In this document: positions 24,271 through 32,572 of the stretch, piece by piece
Layout of the letters: each line of letters opens with the position of its first letter
Numbering within the stretch: the first letter of the stretch is position 1
Source: Streptomyces sp. Tu6071
Lineage (GTDB): Bacteria > Actinomycetota > Actinomycetes > Streptomycetales > Streptomycetaceae
DNA length: 64,000 nucleotides
Assembly: GCF_000213055.1 (NCBI RefSeq)
Contig: NZ_CM001165.1
Location: 4,796,945-4,860,944 of the forward strand
Direction: 5' to 3'
Notes under the pieces: model-generated
What the model was told of the DNA's origin: nothing
What the model saw: only the letters and a program-made list of their open reading frames with translations
Database searches by the model: none
Translations under genes and position numbers: made by a program

Positions 24271-25830
24271 ATGCCGAGAAGCCGAGCCCTCAGTCCGCAG
24301 GAGGAGCGGGGCGCCGTCGAGGAGCCGCCGCCCGCGCTGGAGGAGTGCCTGCGGGCCTGTGCCACGCACAGCGGGAAGCTCGTCGCGGGCCTCGACCGGC
24401 GGCGCGGCGAACTCGCCGAGGCACTCCGGGCCTTGCTCGCCCTGCACGCCTCGCGCGCGCTTCCCGCCGGGGCGCCGCGCGCCGAACGCGGCCCGGTCTC
24501 CGCGCTGTTGCGCCGCGCCCAGGCCACCGCCTCGGCCGCGCCCGCCGCCACGCCCGGTCCGCTCACGCTCGACAACGCGCTCCTCGACGCGCTCCTCGCC
24601 GTCGGCGGCAAGGCGCTGGACTGCGGGTACGAGGACGAGCGGGCCCTCGCGGACGTCGTCTCGCGCTGCCTCGTCGCCCTGCGCAAGGGCTCCCGTGCCG
24701 CGTGGCGGCTGCGCGGGCGCGTGCTGGAGGCGCAGGGCGCGTACGCGGAGGCGGCCGACGCCTACGACGAGTACCTGTCCAGGACCGAGGAGGACGGCTT
24801 CGGGGTGCGGGCCCGCGTCGCGGGGCTGCGCGTCGCCGCGGAGCGCGAACGCGAACTCGCCGGGCTCCTCGCCGCCGCCCGCCCCGGGGCCGGGGCGTAC
24901 CGCGAGGAGCCCCTCACGGAGACCTGGTTCGACGGCCTGGAGCTGGTCGCGCGCGGTGAACTCGACGGCGCGCACGACCGGTTCGCCGGGGCGCTGCTCG
25001 GTCTCGCCGACCGGGGCGAGTGGCGTGAGTTCCAGGACGCCCTGGGCCGCACGCTCGACGTGAGCCTCCACGACCTCGACAGCCGGGTCACGACGCCGGG
25101 GCCGGACGCGCCGGTCGGCGGCGGCACGGACGGCGGCCCCCGTGCCGCGCTCAACGCGCTCCTCGCGCACTACGCCGACCTCGCCCGCTCGCGGCAGCGC
25201 GGCCCCGTCGAGGAGCCGACCTTCGGCGGCGCGAAGTGGCTCTCGCTCGGCGAGTTCCGCAACAGGATCGCGGGCAAGTCGGTCTGCCTCGTGGCCAACT
25301 CCGGTCGCGTGGGCACGGGTTCGCTCGGCGCGGAGATCGACGCGTACGACCTCGTGGTGCGCTTCAACTCGTACCGCATCGACCCGCGGGCGACCGGCGC
25401 GCGCACCGACATCCACGTCACGATCCACAAGCACGCCTTCAACTGGGACCAGCACGTCGACACCCGCCTCGTCTTCGGCGGCGACGTGGGCGCCTGGCGC
25501 TCCTCGCTGCGCAACCGGCTCGTCCCCGGGGCCCAAGTACACCTCGGAGACGACTCGTTGCGGTGGCCGCTGCGCGAGATCGGCAAGGTCGGCCCCGAGG
25601 AGTGGCCCGCGATCCCGACCACGGGCTTCAACACGCTCTTCCTCCTCGACTTCCTCGACGTGAACCCCGTCATCGACCTCATCGGCTTCGACTTCTACGA
25701 GTCGGGTGCCTACCGCACGAGCGAGGCCATGCGGATGCCGGTGACCTCGGTCCACGAGTACGCCGACGAGAAGACGTGGGTGCTCGACCGCGCGACGAAG
25801 GTGACCGAGCACCGGATCAGCCTGCGCTGA
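24271..25830 (+). CDS. GT29-type sialyltransferase-like glycosyltransferase
   Basis: 519 residues. About 330 N-terminal residues are helical and Ala/Arg/Glu-rich with a TPR-like part (AYAEAADAYDEYLSRTEEDG). The C-terminal 180 residues show the sialylmotifs of family GT29: motif L, SVCLVANSGRVGTGSLG then IDAYDLVVRFN (about 335-365); motif S, PTTGFNTLFLLDFLDVNPVIDLIGFDFY (about 447-475); and motif VS, HEYADE (HxxxxE, about 493-498). Eukaryotic members transfer sialic acid from CMP-sugars. Here it would use CMP-nonulosonate in cell-wall polymer assembly, given the synthase and cytidylyltransferase genes 8 kb downstream. No signal peptide is seen, so it is probably cytosolic. ATG 24271 follows AGGAG. 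Confidence 0.82.
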   Translation: MPRSRALSPQEERGAVEEPPPALEECLRACATHSGKLVAGLDRRRGELAEALRALLALHASRALPAGAPRAERGPVSALLRRAQATASAAPAATPGPLTLDNALLDALLAVGGKALDCGYEDERALADVVSRCLVALRKGSRAAWRLRGRVLEAQGAYAEAADAYDEYLSRTEEDGFGVRARVAGLRVAAERERELAGLLAAARPGAGAYREEPLTETWFDGLELVARGELDGAHDRFAGALLGLADRGEWREFQDALGRTLDVSLHDLDSRVTTPGPDAPVGGGTDGGPRAALNALLAHYADLARSRQRGPVEEPTFGGAKWLSLGEFRNRIAGKSVCLVANSGRVGTGSLGAEIDAYDLVVRFNSYRIDPRATGARTDIHVTIHKHAFNWDQHVDTRLVFGGDVGAWRSSLRNRLVPGAQVHLGDDSLRWPLREIGKVGPEEWPAIPTTGFNTLFLLDFLDVNPVIDLIGFDFYESGAYRTSEAMRMPVTSVHEYADEKTWVLDRATKVTEHRISLR

Positions 25831-25891
25831 GCCGCCGCCCGGCACCCGTGACCCCCGTACTCCGCCGCAGACCTGAGGACTTCACCCCGCC

Positions 25892-28267
25892 ATGTCCCGT
25901 ACCACCGCCTCCGCCGCCCCGCCCGCCGTCCACACCCCCGCAGCGCCCGTGCGCGAGGCCGCCGCGGACGACGTGCGCGACCTCACGGGCAAGCGCCGCG
26001 TCGCCTTCGCGAGCTTCGTCGACGAGAACTACCTCCCCGGCTTCCTCGCCCTGCTGCGCTCCCTCGCCCTGAGCAACCCGGAGGTCTGCGAGGACTTCCT
26101 CGTCCTCCACGACGGCCTGCGCCCCGCCTCCCTCGCGCGCATCCGCGCCCTCCACCCGCGCATCAGGCCGCGCCGCGTGGACGCCGCCCGCTACGACGCC
26201 TACGCCAAGGGCGACCAGAACAACTACCTCGTCCGCAAGGCGTACTTCCTCCTCGACGTCTTCCGCGTCCGCGACTACGACACGATCATCACGCTCGACA
26301 CGGACATGGTCGTCCTCGGCGACCTCTCCGAACTCCTGCGCCTGCGCGAAGGGCTCGCCGCCGTACCGCAGTTCTTCTACGGCACCCACAAGCTCAACAG
26401 CGGACTCCTCGTCATCCAGCGGGAATTCCTCTCGGACGCCTTCTGCGAGCGCATCGACGAGACGGGCCTCGCGGGCACCTACGAACTCGACAAGCACGAC
26501 CAGGGCATCCTCAACGCCGTGCTCGACGGGGACTTCGTGCGCCTGCCCGCGCGCTACAACTTCGTCAAGCGCCGCCTCTCGGGCGACAAGCCCGTCCCCG
26601 AGGACACCGCCGTGCTCCACTTCACCGGGCGCCACAAGCCCTGGCAGGGCGGCGAGAACGGCTACGCGGAGGCCGAGGCCCGCTGGCGCGACTTCCACCT
26701 GACCGAGCGGGAGTTCCAGGACGCGTACCTCGCCCTGCCCGGCGCGAAGCACCCCGATCTCCTCGTCCACCTCGGCACCCCGTACGTCCACCGCACGGGC
26801 GAGGTCGAGGCGGCCCGCAGGATCGCCACGGCGCACATCGGCGCGGGGCACTTCGAGGAAGCCGTCGAGATCCTGCGCGCCGTCCGCGTGCCCGTGCACG
26901 ACGCGTGGCCGCACGAGGTCCTGGGCCACGCCCTGCTCAGCGTCTCGCGCTACGCCGAGGCCACGAGCCACCTGCTCCTCGCGGCCACGTCGCCGCACCG
27001 CGCCCCGACCGCGTACAGCCGTCTCGCGCAGATCGCCTGGATACACCACCGCGACGAGGAGGCCCACGCCTACGCCGGGAAGGGCCTCTCCGTCGACCCC
27101 ACGCACCGCGCCGCGCGCATCTGGCACCAGCGCACCCGCCACGCGGCCCCCGGCGCCTCGCTGCCCCAGCAGCCGGAGGGCCCCGCGCACGAGCAACTCG
27201 CCCACGTCGCCTTCTACATGGAGGGCCAGGGCAACGCGGGCGACAAGGTGCTCCCCGAGTCGGTGCGCCTCGCCCTGGACGCCGACCCCTCCGCGCGCCG
27301 CTGGCACTCCCTGCACGCGCACCGCCTCTTCGACCGCGCCGCGCTCGCCGAGGTCAACCGGCGGCGCGGGCTCGTCATCGGCGGCGGCGGCCTCTTCATC
27401 CCGGACACGGCGCCGAACGGCAACAGCGGCTGGCAGTGGAACGTACCGCCTGAGCACCTGCGCGCGATCGACGTGCCCGTCATCGTGCACGCGGTCGGCT
27501 TCAACGCCTTCGACGGGCAGTCCTACCGCCACCGCCGCTTCCACGAGAGCCTGCGGCTCCTCGCCGAGCAGTCCTCCTTCTTCGGCCTGCGCAACCACGG
27601 TTCGGTCGAGAAGGTGCGGGCGCTGCTCCCGCCGCACCTGCGCGAGCGCGTGCGCTGGCAGCCCTGCCCGACGACGGTCACGCGGCACCTCGTGCCGGGC
27701 TGGACGGACCCCGTCGCGCGCGAGGACACGATCCTCCTCAACGCCGCCTACGACCGCGCCGGCCTGCGCTTCGGGCACGACTACCCGTACTTCCTCGACC
27801 AGATGGCCCGCGCCGTCCGCGGCCTCGGCGCCCTCGCCCAGGTGAAGATCGCCGCGCACGCGCTCGACGACGAACGCCTCGCTCACGACCTGCGCCGCAC
27901 GCACGGCATCTCGCTGCCGGTGCTGCCGATGTACGACTGGGACAACGACGAGATCCGCGCGGCCTACGCGAAGACCCGCCTCGTCATCGGGATGCGCGGC
28001 CACGCGGGCATGATCCCCTTCGGCTGCGGCACACCGATCCTGAGCCTCGTCTCGCACCCGAAGATGGCGTACTTCCTCGCCGACATCGACCGCCCCGAGT
28101 GGGGCATCAGCGTCCACGACCGCCACCTGGCCGACCACCTCACCGAGGCCGCCCGCACCCTCCTCGCCGACCACGCGGCGAGCGTGGCGGACGTGCACGA
28201 GCGCCAGCGGGCGCTGTGGGAGGTGACCCGGGCGAACGGGGCGGACATCCGGGCGGTGCTGGCCTGA
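25892..28267 (+). CDS. fusion: GT8 glycosyltransferase, TPR linker, polysaccharide pyruvyltransferase
   Basis: 791 residues in three parts. Residues 35-285 are a GT8 retaining glycosyltransferase: VAFASFVDENYLPGFLALLRSL, metal motif LDTDMVVLGDL (about 135) and the C-terminal HFTGRHKPW. Residues about 300-425 are TPR-like helical repeats. From about 440 a polysaccharide pyruvyl transferase domain follows (MEGQGNAGDKVLPESV, GLVIGGGGLFIP, VIGMRGHAGMIPFGCGTPILSLVSH). It would add a hexose (or glycogenin-like sugar) and a ketal pyruvate to the same polymer. It begins 61 nt after the GT29 gene on the same strand with GAGGAC upstream, so the two probably share a transcript. Cytosolic; no membrane segment. 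Confidence 0.88.
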   Translation: MSRTTASAAPPAVHTPAAPVREAAADDVRDLTGKRRVAFASFVDENYLPGFLALLRSLALSNPEVCEDFLVLHDGLRPASLARIRALHPRIRPRRVDAARYDAYAKGDQNNYLVRKAYFLLDVFRVRDYDTIITLDTDMVVLGDLSELLRLREGLAAVPQFFYGTHKLNSGLLVIQREFLSDAFCERIDETGLAGTYELDKHDQGILNAVLDGDFVRLPARYNFVKRRLSGDKPVPEDTAVLHFTGRHKPWQGGENGYAEAEARWRDFHLTEREFQDAYLALPGAKHPDLLVHLGTPYVHRTGEVEAARRIATAHIGAGHFEEAVEILRAVRVPVHDAWPHEVLGHALLSVSRYAEATSHLLLAATSPHRAPTAYSRLAQIAWIHHRDEEAHAYAGKGLSVDPTHRAARIWHQRTRHAAPGASLPQQPEGPAHEQLAHVAFYMEGQGNAGDKVLPESVRLALDADPSARRWHSLHAHRLFDRAALAEVNRRRGLVIGGGGLFIPDTAPNGNSGWQWNVPPEHLRAIDVPVIVHAVGFNAFDGQSYRHRRFHESLRLLAEQSSFFGLRNHGSVEKVRALLPPHLRERVRWQPCPTTVTRHLVPGWTDPVAREDTILLNAAYDRAGLRFGHDYPYFLDQMARAVRGLGALAQVKIAAHALDDERLAHDLRRTHGISLPVLPMYDWDNDEIRAAYAKTRLVIGMRGHAGMIPFGCGTPILSLVSHPKMAYFLADIDRPEWGISVHDRHLADHLTEAARTLLADHAASVADVHERQRALWEVTRANGADIRAVLA

Positions 28268-28654
28268 GGGGTACGGGGCGGCCCGCGCCGCGGGGTACGG
28301 GGCGGAGGGGCCGGGCCGGAGCGCTGGTGACGGGTGTGGGGCGGCGCCTCGGCGGCCCCCGACCGGAAGCTGTGCCTCCCGGCACCGCGTCGGTGGGGAG
28401 CGCGGGCCGGTGGGGGTGGTGCCGCGTCCGAGGGGCAGCGGCGCGAGGGCCCGAGCCGCGGGAGAAGGTCCGGCGGGCGGCGGGGGCGTGGGCTGACCGG
28501 GCGTGGGGGACGCCTGACGGGGCGGTGCGGTCCGGGCGACGGGCACGCTCGCGGCGGGGGTGCTCCGCGAGGGGGCATCTCGCGGGGGCCCGCGACAGGT
28601 CCTTCCCGCGACGGGCCCGCCCCGCCATCCGGGCCGCCCCGCCCCTCGTACCCC
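28268..28654. other. 387-bp convergent gap with inverted and direct repeats
   Basis: No credible gene. GGGGTACGGGGCGG is repeated at 28268-28281 and 28292-28305. The right edge carries CGGGCCGCCCCGCCCCTCGTACCCC, the approximate reverse complement of the left edge with a short insertion, so a long-range stem could form across the gap. It separates two converging transcripts and probably holds their terminators. Confidence 0.5.
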
Positions 28655-30001
28655 CTACCTCCTGCGCACCACCCGCGAGCGCAGGGCCCGGGTGCGGCGG
28701 GCCACCTTCCGGACCGTCGCGTTGCGCGGCAGGAAGCCGAGCTGCTGCGGCATTCCGCCGGGGAGGCCCAGCGCCGTGAGGCGCTTGCGCTTGATGTAGC
28801 GCCTCGCCGTCTCCTCGCCGCAGGCCGCGAGGTGCGCCTCGGCGCGGGCCCGCAGGCCGGGGTGGATCTTCGGCTGCATCGCGAAGCCGACCGCGACGAG
28901 GAGTTCCTGCGTCGCGGGGTCCGCCGCGAGATCCTGGGCCGCGACCGCCTCGGGGTCCGACAGCTCGGGGAGGAGCGCGTCGACGAGCGTCACGGGGACG
29001 CGGTTGCTGTTCTCGAACGGTGTCAGGCGCTCCAGGAGCCGGCCCGTCCCGGTCCGCGCGACCGGGAGCCCGTAGAACGTCGCCGCCGTGAGCAGCGCCG
29101 TCGAGAAGCAGCCCACGACGAGCGCGGGCCGGAGCACCGGGTACAGCGTCTCGGCGAGCAACGGCACGTCCAGCACGAGGAGTTCGGCGCCGAGTCGTTC
29201 CGCCTCCGCCTCCATGAGCCGGGCCCAGCGGGCGGGCGCCGTCGGGTGCGGCTTGAAGACGAGGTGCCGGTGGCCGAGCGCGACCGCGCCGCGCACCATG
29301 TCCGCGTGCAGCGTCTCCTCCTCCTCGGCGGTGAGGATGCCGAGCGCCGACAGGTACTGGCCGAGGAGCAACGCGGGCCGGGACGAAGGGAGTTCCGGCA
29401 GGCCGGGCATCTCCTCCGCCACCTCGGCGAGCACCCGTACGAACGCCTCCGCGTCCACGACCTCGCGCCGCACCCCGAACTCGCTAAGCAGCAACGGCTC
29501 CAGGCCCGGCACGAGGTCCAGGTGCAGCAGGCGCTCGACGCGGGTGCCGAGGAGCGGGTCGAGCTTGTTCCGCGTCGGCCCGTAACTCATGAGCCCGTCC
29601 GCGTACACGTCCACGCGCGCGCCCGTGAAGATCGTGGTGACGGCGAGCGCGGGCACGACCTGGATCGACTCGACGACGAACTCGACCTCCTCGTCCGCCC
29701 CGAGTCCCCACAGGAGCCGCAAGTACCGTTCCCACAGCGGCACATCGTCCGGCGCGGGTTCCCACGCGCCGGGGTGGAAGGGCGCGATGGCCTCGTTCCA
29801 GTGCCGTACCTCGTCGAAGCGCGTGCGCAGGCGCGCGAAGCCCGCGAGCGCGTCGGGGCCCGGCGTCGTCTCGGGGTTCGCCGCGTTGTTGCTGAGCAGC
29901 AGGATCGTACGGTCCACGGGCGCGAACTGCCCCGCGTCGATCGCGGCGGCGAGCGTCGCCGTCCCGTACAGCGTCGAGGCGAGGAGGATGCGGGCGCTCA
30001 C
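28655..30001 (-). CDS. polysialyltransferase-type glycosyltransferase
   Basis: 448 residues resembling the alpha-2,8-polysialyltransferase family (GT-B fold). N-terminus ILLASTLYGTATLAAAIDAG, an acidic/Gly segment VDVYADGLMSYGP (about 134) and KPHPTAPARW (about 250), matching the D/E-D/E-G and HP motifs of bacterial sialyltransferases. FSTALLTAATFYGLPVAR follows. The basic C-terminus (RYIKRKRLTALG, RRTRALRSRVVRRR) suggests membrane association. It would extend a polymer of nonulosonic acid from a CMP-sugar. GTG 30001 overlaps the stop of the upstream GT2 gene (GTGA), so the two are coupled. Confidence 0.8.
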   Translation of the reverse strand: MSARILLASTLYGTATLAAAIDAGQFAPVDRTILLLSNNAANPETTPGPDALAGFARLRTRFDEVRHWNEAIAPFHPGAWEPAPDDVPLWERYLRLLWGLGADEEVEFVVESIQVVPALAVTTIFTGARVDVYADGLMSYGPTRNKLDPLLGTRVERLLHLDLVPGLEPLLLSEFGVRREVVDAEAFVRVLAEVAEEMPGLPELPSSRPALLLGQYLSALGILTAEEEETLHADMVRGAVALGHRHLVFKPHPTAPARWARLMEAEAERLGAELLVLDVPLLAETLYPVLRPALVVGCFSTALLTAATFYGLPVARTGTGRLLERLTPFENSNRVPVTLVDALLPELSDPEAVAAQDLAADPATQELLVAVGFAMQPKIHPGLRARAEAHLAACGEETARRYIKRKRLTALGLPGGMPQQLGFLPRNATVRKVARRTRALRSRVVRRR

Positions 30002-30975
30002 GCGGCCACCCCCGCGGCCGGACGGCGCCGCAAGCGGCGGATCAGGCCCGCGCGTTCGACGTCCATCGAGGCGAGCGCGGCGGTGAGCACGTCCTGCGGG
30101 AGCCGCCGCAGCGCGGCAGCGCTCCGCGTCCGCAACTCCCGTGCCACGGAGGGCTGGAAATACTCGACGCGGCCGAGGTGGTGGGCGATGATCGCGCAGT
30201 ACGTGCGGACGGCCTTCGGCAGCAGCGCGGCGGCCTCCGGATCGGCGGCGGTCTCCGCCACGACCTGGTCGAAGGCGGGCAGGAAGTCGAGCTGGCGCAC
30301 GTCGCCGATCTGCGTCAGCGAACTCCCCACGCCGCGCCGGTAGAAGTAGCCGAGCGTGTTCACGGCCGCGCAGCTCTCCGCCTCCCGGTGCAGCCGCCAG
30401 ATCCACGGCCGGTCCTCGGCGGTGTGCAGCCCCTCGGGGAAGTCGAGCAGGCCCTGTTCGAGGAGCCGCCGGTGGTACAACCCGGCCCAGGAGTAGGGGT
30501 AGTCGACGGATGTGGACCGCTCGGCCGGCAGGATCAGCGCGCGCGGATCGAGGACGACCCCGCGCCGCCCGATGGGCGCCCGGTAGAGCGAACGCGCCCG
30601 TGCGGTGCACCGCACGTGGTCGACGCGCAGGAAGTCGACGCCGAGCCGCTCGGCATCGGCGACGAGCCGCGCGAGATACCCCGGAGCGAGCCAGTCGTCC
30701 CCGTCGAGGAACGTCAGCCACTCCCCGCGCGCGGCGGCGAGCCCGCTGTTCCTGGCCGTCCCGATACTGCTGTTCACCTCGTGCCGCACGACTCTCGCGG
30801 GCGCCCCGAGCCCTCCGAGAGCCTCCGCCACCACCTCCCCGGTCCCATCGTCGGAACAGTCGTCCACGAAGACGAACTCGTAGTCCGGCCGGGCATTGGC
30901 GCGCAGCGAACGCAGCGCCTCGGACACATAGGGCCGCACATTGTGGAACGGCACGATGACGGAGAGCTTGAGCAC
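29998..30975 (-). CDS. GT2 family glycosyltransferase
   Basis: 325-residue inverting glycosyltransferase of the GT-A fold: LSVIVPFHNVRPYVSEALRSL at the N-terminus, FVFVDDCSDDGTGEV, the metal-binding FLDGDDWLAPGYL (DxD-type) near 95, and an acceptor loop HTAEDRPWIWRLH. It transfers a sugar from a nucleotide donor, here probably within the wall-polymer locus. GTG 30975 has no ribosome site; TAGCGT lies exactly 7 nt upstream, so the message appears leaderless. Its stop overlaps the GTG of the polysialyltransferase gene. Divergent from the DUF6716 gene. Confidence 0.9.
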   Translation of the reverse strand: MLKLSVIVPFHNVRPYVSEALRSLRANARPDYEFVFVDDCSDDGTGEVVAEALGGLGAPARVVRHEVNSSIGTARNSGLAAARGEWLTFLDGDDWLAPGYLARLVADAERLGVDFLRVDHVRCTARARSLYRAPIGRRGVVLDPRALILPAERSTSVDYPYSWAGLYHRRLLEQGLLDFPEGLHTAEDRPWIWRLHREAESCAAVNTLGYFYRRGVGSSLTQIGDVRQLDFLPAFDQVVAETAADPEAAALLPKAVRTYCAIIAHHLGRVEYFQPSVARELRTRSAAALRRLPQDVLTAALASMDVERAGLIRRLRRRPAAGVAA

Positions 30976-31273
30976 GGCCGCGACGCTAGGACGCGCGCCG
31001 AGCGGGCGCCTGAAGGGCGGGCGTACGGGAGGTGAAATCGAGGGGGCGGCGCGGGGGAGGTCCGCGTGAACCAGGGCCGAGCCCGGCCCGCGGGGCCCGT
31101 CCCGCAAGGGTCCCGGGGCCCGTCCCGGTGCCCCGGCAGGCCCCCGGGGGCCGCCCCGTCGGCCCGTCCGGGGTGAGCCGGGCGCGCCCCTCCCCCCACT
31201 CGATCCACGCTGTTCACCCCCCGTTGCAGTCAAGTTCGGTGTCCCCTCGGAATCGGTTCCTAGCGTCCGGGGT
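30976..31273. promoter_or_regulatory. divergent leaderless promoters of the polymer cluster
   Basis: 298 bp. Each end carries the same -10 word: TAGCGT 7 nt before GTG 31274 on the plus strand (31261-31266) and TAGCGT 7 nt before GTG 30975 on the minus strand (30983-30988). Neither start has a ribosome site. The interior is GC-rich with a CCCGGGGCC-type palindromic block near 31110-31130; no operator is obvious. Confidence 0.6.
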
Positions 31274-32572
31274 GTGTCGATAAGCAAGCCGAAGCCCCCG
31301 CGCGTCGCGGTGCTCGCCGACTCGGACACGCGGTGGAAGTGGGGCGCCCTCACGGCCGCCCGCGTCACCGGGTGCGAGGAGCCGGACGGGTTCCTGCTGC
31401 GCGGACGCGCCACCCCCACCGCGCGGCAGCTCCGCGAGGTCGGGGTGCGGGCCGCCTCGCTCCGTGAAGTGACCGCGAACGGGTTCGTACGGGCCATGGG
31501 CGAGACGGAGTACGACGTCGTCGTGCTCGCGCTCGTCGGGGGCGGCGTGCAGGCCCTCGTGCACGGGCTGCGGTACGCCTGGCAGGAAGCCGTCAAGCGG
31601 CCCGTGCTCGTGACCGGGTACGTCGGGGTCGTCTACGAGAAGCTCGCGGACGGGCTCCTCCTGCGCCACGGCGCCGACGTCGTGCTCGCCAACTCGCGCG
31701 ACGACGCCGAACGCTTCCGCGCCGTGTACGAGGGCGTGGGCGCCGACAGCGCGAGCGTCGTCGAGTGCGCGCTCCCCTTCCTCCAGGGCGAACCCGCCAC
31801 GGGGGACGGCGAGGGCCCCGTCGTCTTCGCCGTGCAGCCCTCCGTGCCCGAGCGCCGCGCCGACCGGCTCTACCTGCTGCGCCGCGCGGCCCAGCACGCC
31901 CGGCTCCACCCCGGGCGCGAGGTCCTCGTCAAGCTCCGTTCCCGCCCCGGCGAGCACACGACGCACATCGAGGAACAGCCGTACCAGAAGCTCGCCCGCT
32001 CGCTCGACCTGCCGCCCAACTGCCGCCTCGAATACGGCCATATGGGCGCCATTCTCGACACCGCGAGCCTCCTTGTCACGGTCAGCTCCACGGCCGCGCT
32101 GGAAGCCCTGCACCGCGGAGTGCCCACCGCGGTCCTCACGGACCTCGGCATCCGCGAAGCCCTCGGCAACCACGCCTTCCTCGGCTCGGGGTGCCTCACC
32201 TCCTGGGACGCGCTCGACGCCGGGCACCTCCCGAAGGCCGACCCCGCGTGGGCCGCGCGGCAGGGCGTCGCGAGCGACCGCCCGTACGAGAGCGCCTTCG
32301 ACGCGGCGCGCGCCCGCATCGCCGCCCTGCTCGCCCGGCCCCAACTGCCGCCGCTCTCCCCGTACTACACACTCGCGACCGCCCCCGGCTACCTGCCCGG
32401 CATCCTCGCCCGCCACCACCTCGCCCCGGACGGCTCACCGCTGCCGGGCGCGCCGAGCGAGGCCCGCCCGCCGGGGCCGCTCAAGCAGGTCGTGCGCCAG
32501 GCCGCCCGCGGCGCCTACCGGCACGGCGTCCAGCGCGTCGCGCCCGTCATCCGCCGCATGGGGGACCTGTGA
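31274..32572 (+). CDS. DUF6716 putative glycosyltransferase
   Basis: 432 residues. The pattern is that of a GT-B-fold glycosyltransferase: PPRVAVLADSDTRWKWGAL at the N-terminus, GYVGVVYEKLADGLLLRHGADVVLANSRDDAERF in the middle, then a donor half with VVFAVQPSVPERRADRLYLL, VLVKLRSRPGEHTTH and LLVTVSSTAALEALHRGVPTAVL. It matches what I recall as family DUF6716, found next to cytidylyltransferase and NeuB-type genes in streptomycetes. Donor and acceptor are unknown. GTG 31274 is leaderless by its TAGCGT box. Its stop overlaps the next GTG (GTGA), so it leads a four-gene operon with the nonulosonate genes. Confidence 0.8.
   Translation: MSISKPKPPRVAVLADSDTRWKWGALTAARVTGCEEPDGFLLRGRATPTARQLREVGVRAASLREVTANGFVRAMGETEYDVVVLALVGGGVQALVHGLRYAWQEAVKRPVLVTGYVGVVYEKLADGLLLRHGADVVLANSRDDAERFRAVYEGVGADSASVVECALPFLQGEPATGDGEGPVVFAVQPSVPERRADRLYLLRRAAQHARLHPGREVLVKLRSRPGEHTTHIEEQPYQKLARSLDLPPNCRLEYGHMGAILDTASLLVTVSSTAALEALHRGVPTAVLTDLGIREALGNHAFLGSGCLTSWDALDAGHLPKADPAWAARQGVASDRPYESAFDAARARIAALLARPQLPPLSPYYTLATAPGYLPGILARHHLAPDGSPLPGAPSEARPPGPLKQVVRQAARGAYRHGVQRVAPVIRRMGDL

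Noticed and set aside
28334..30343. Long plus-strand open frame across the polysialyltransferase region
   Set aside because: Arg-rich composition, no domain, and antisense to a gene with clear family motifs; an artefact of high GC.
31765..32568. Long open frame continuing upstream of the cytidylyltransferase
   Set aside because: Arg/Pro/Ala-rich shadow of the DUF6716 gene in another frame; the real start is the GTGA overlap at 32569 (or ATG 32629).
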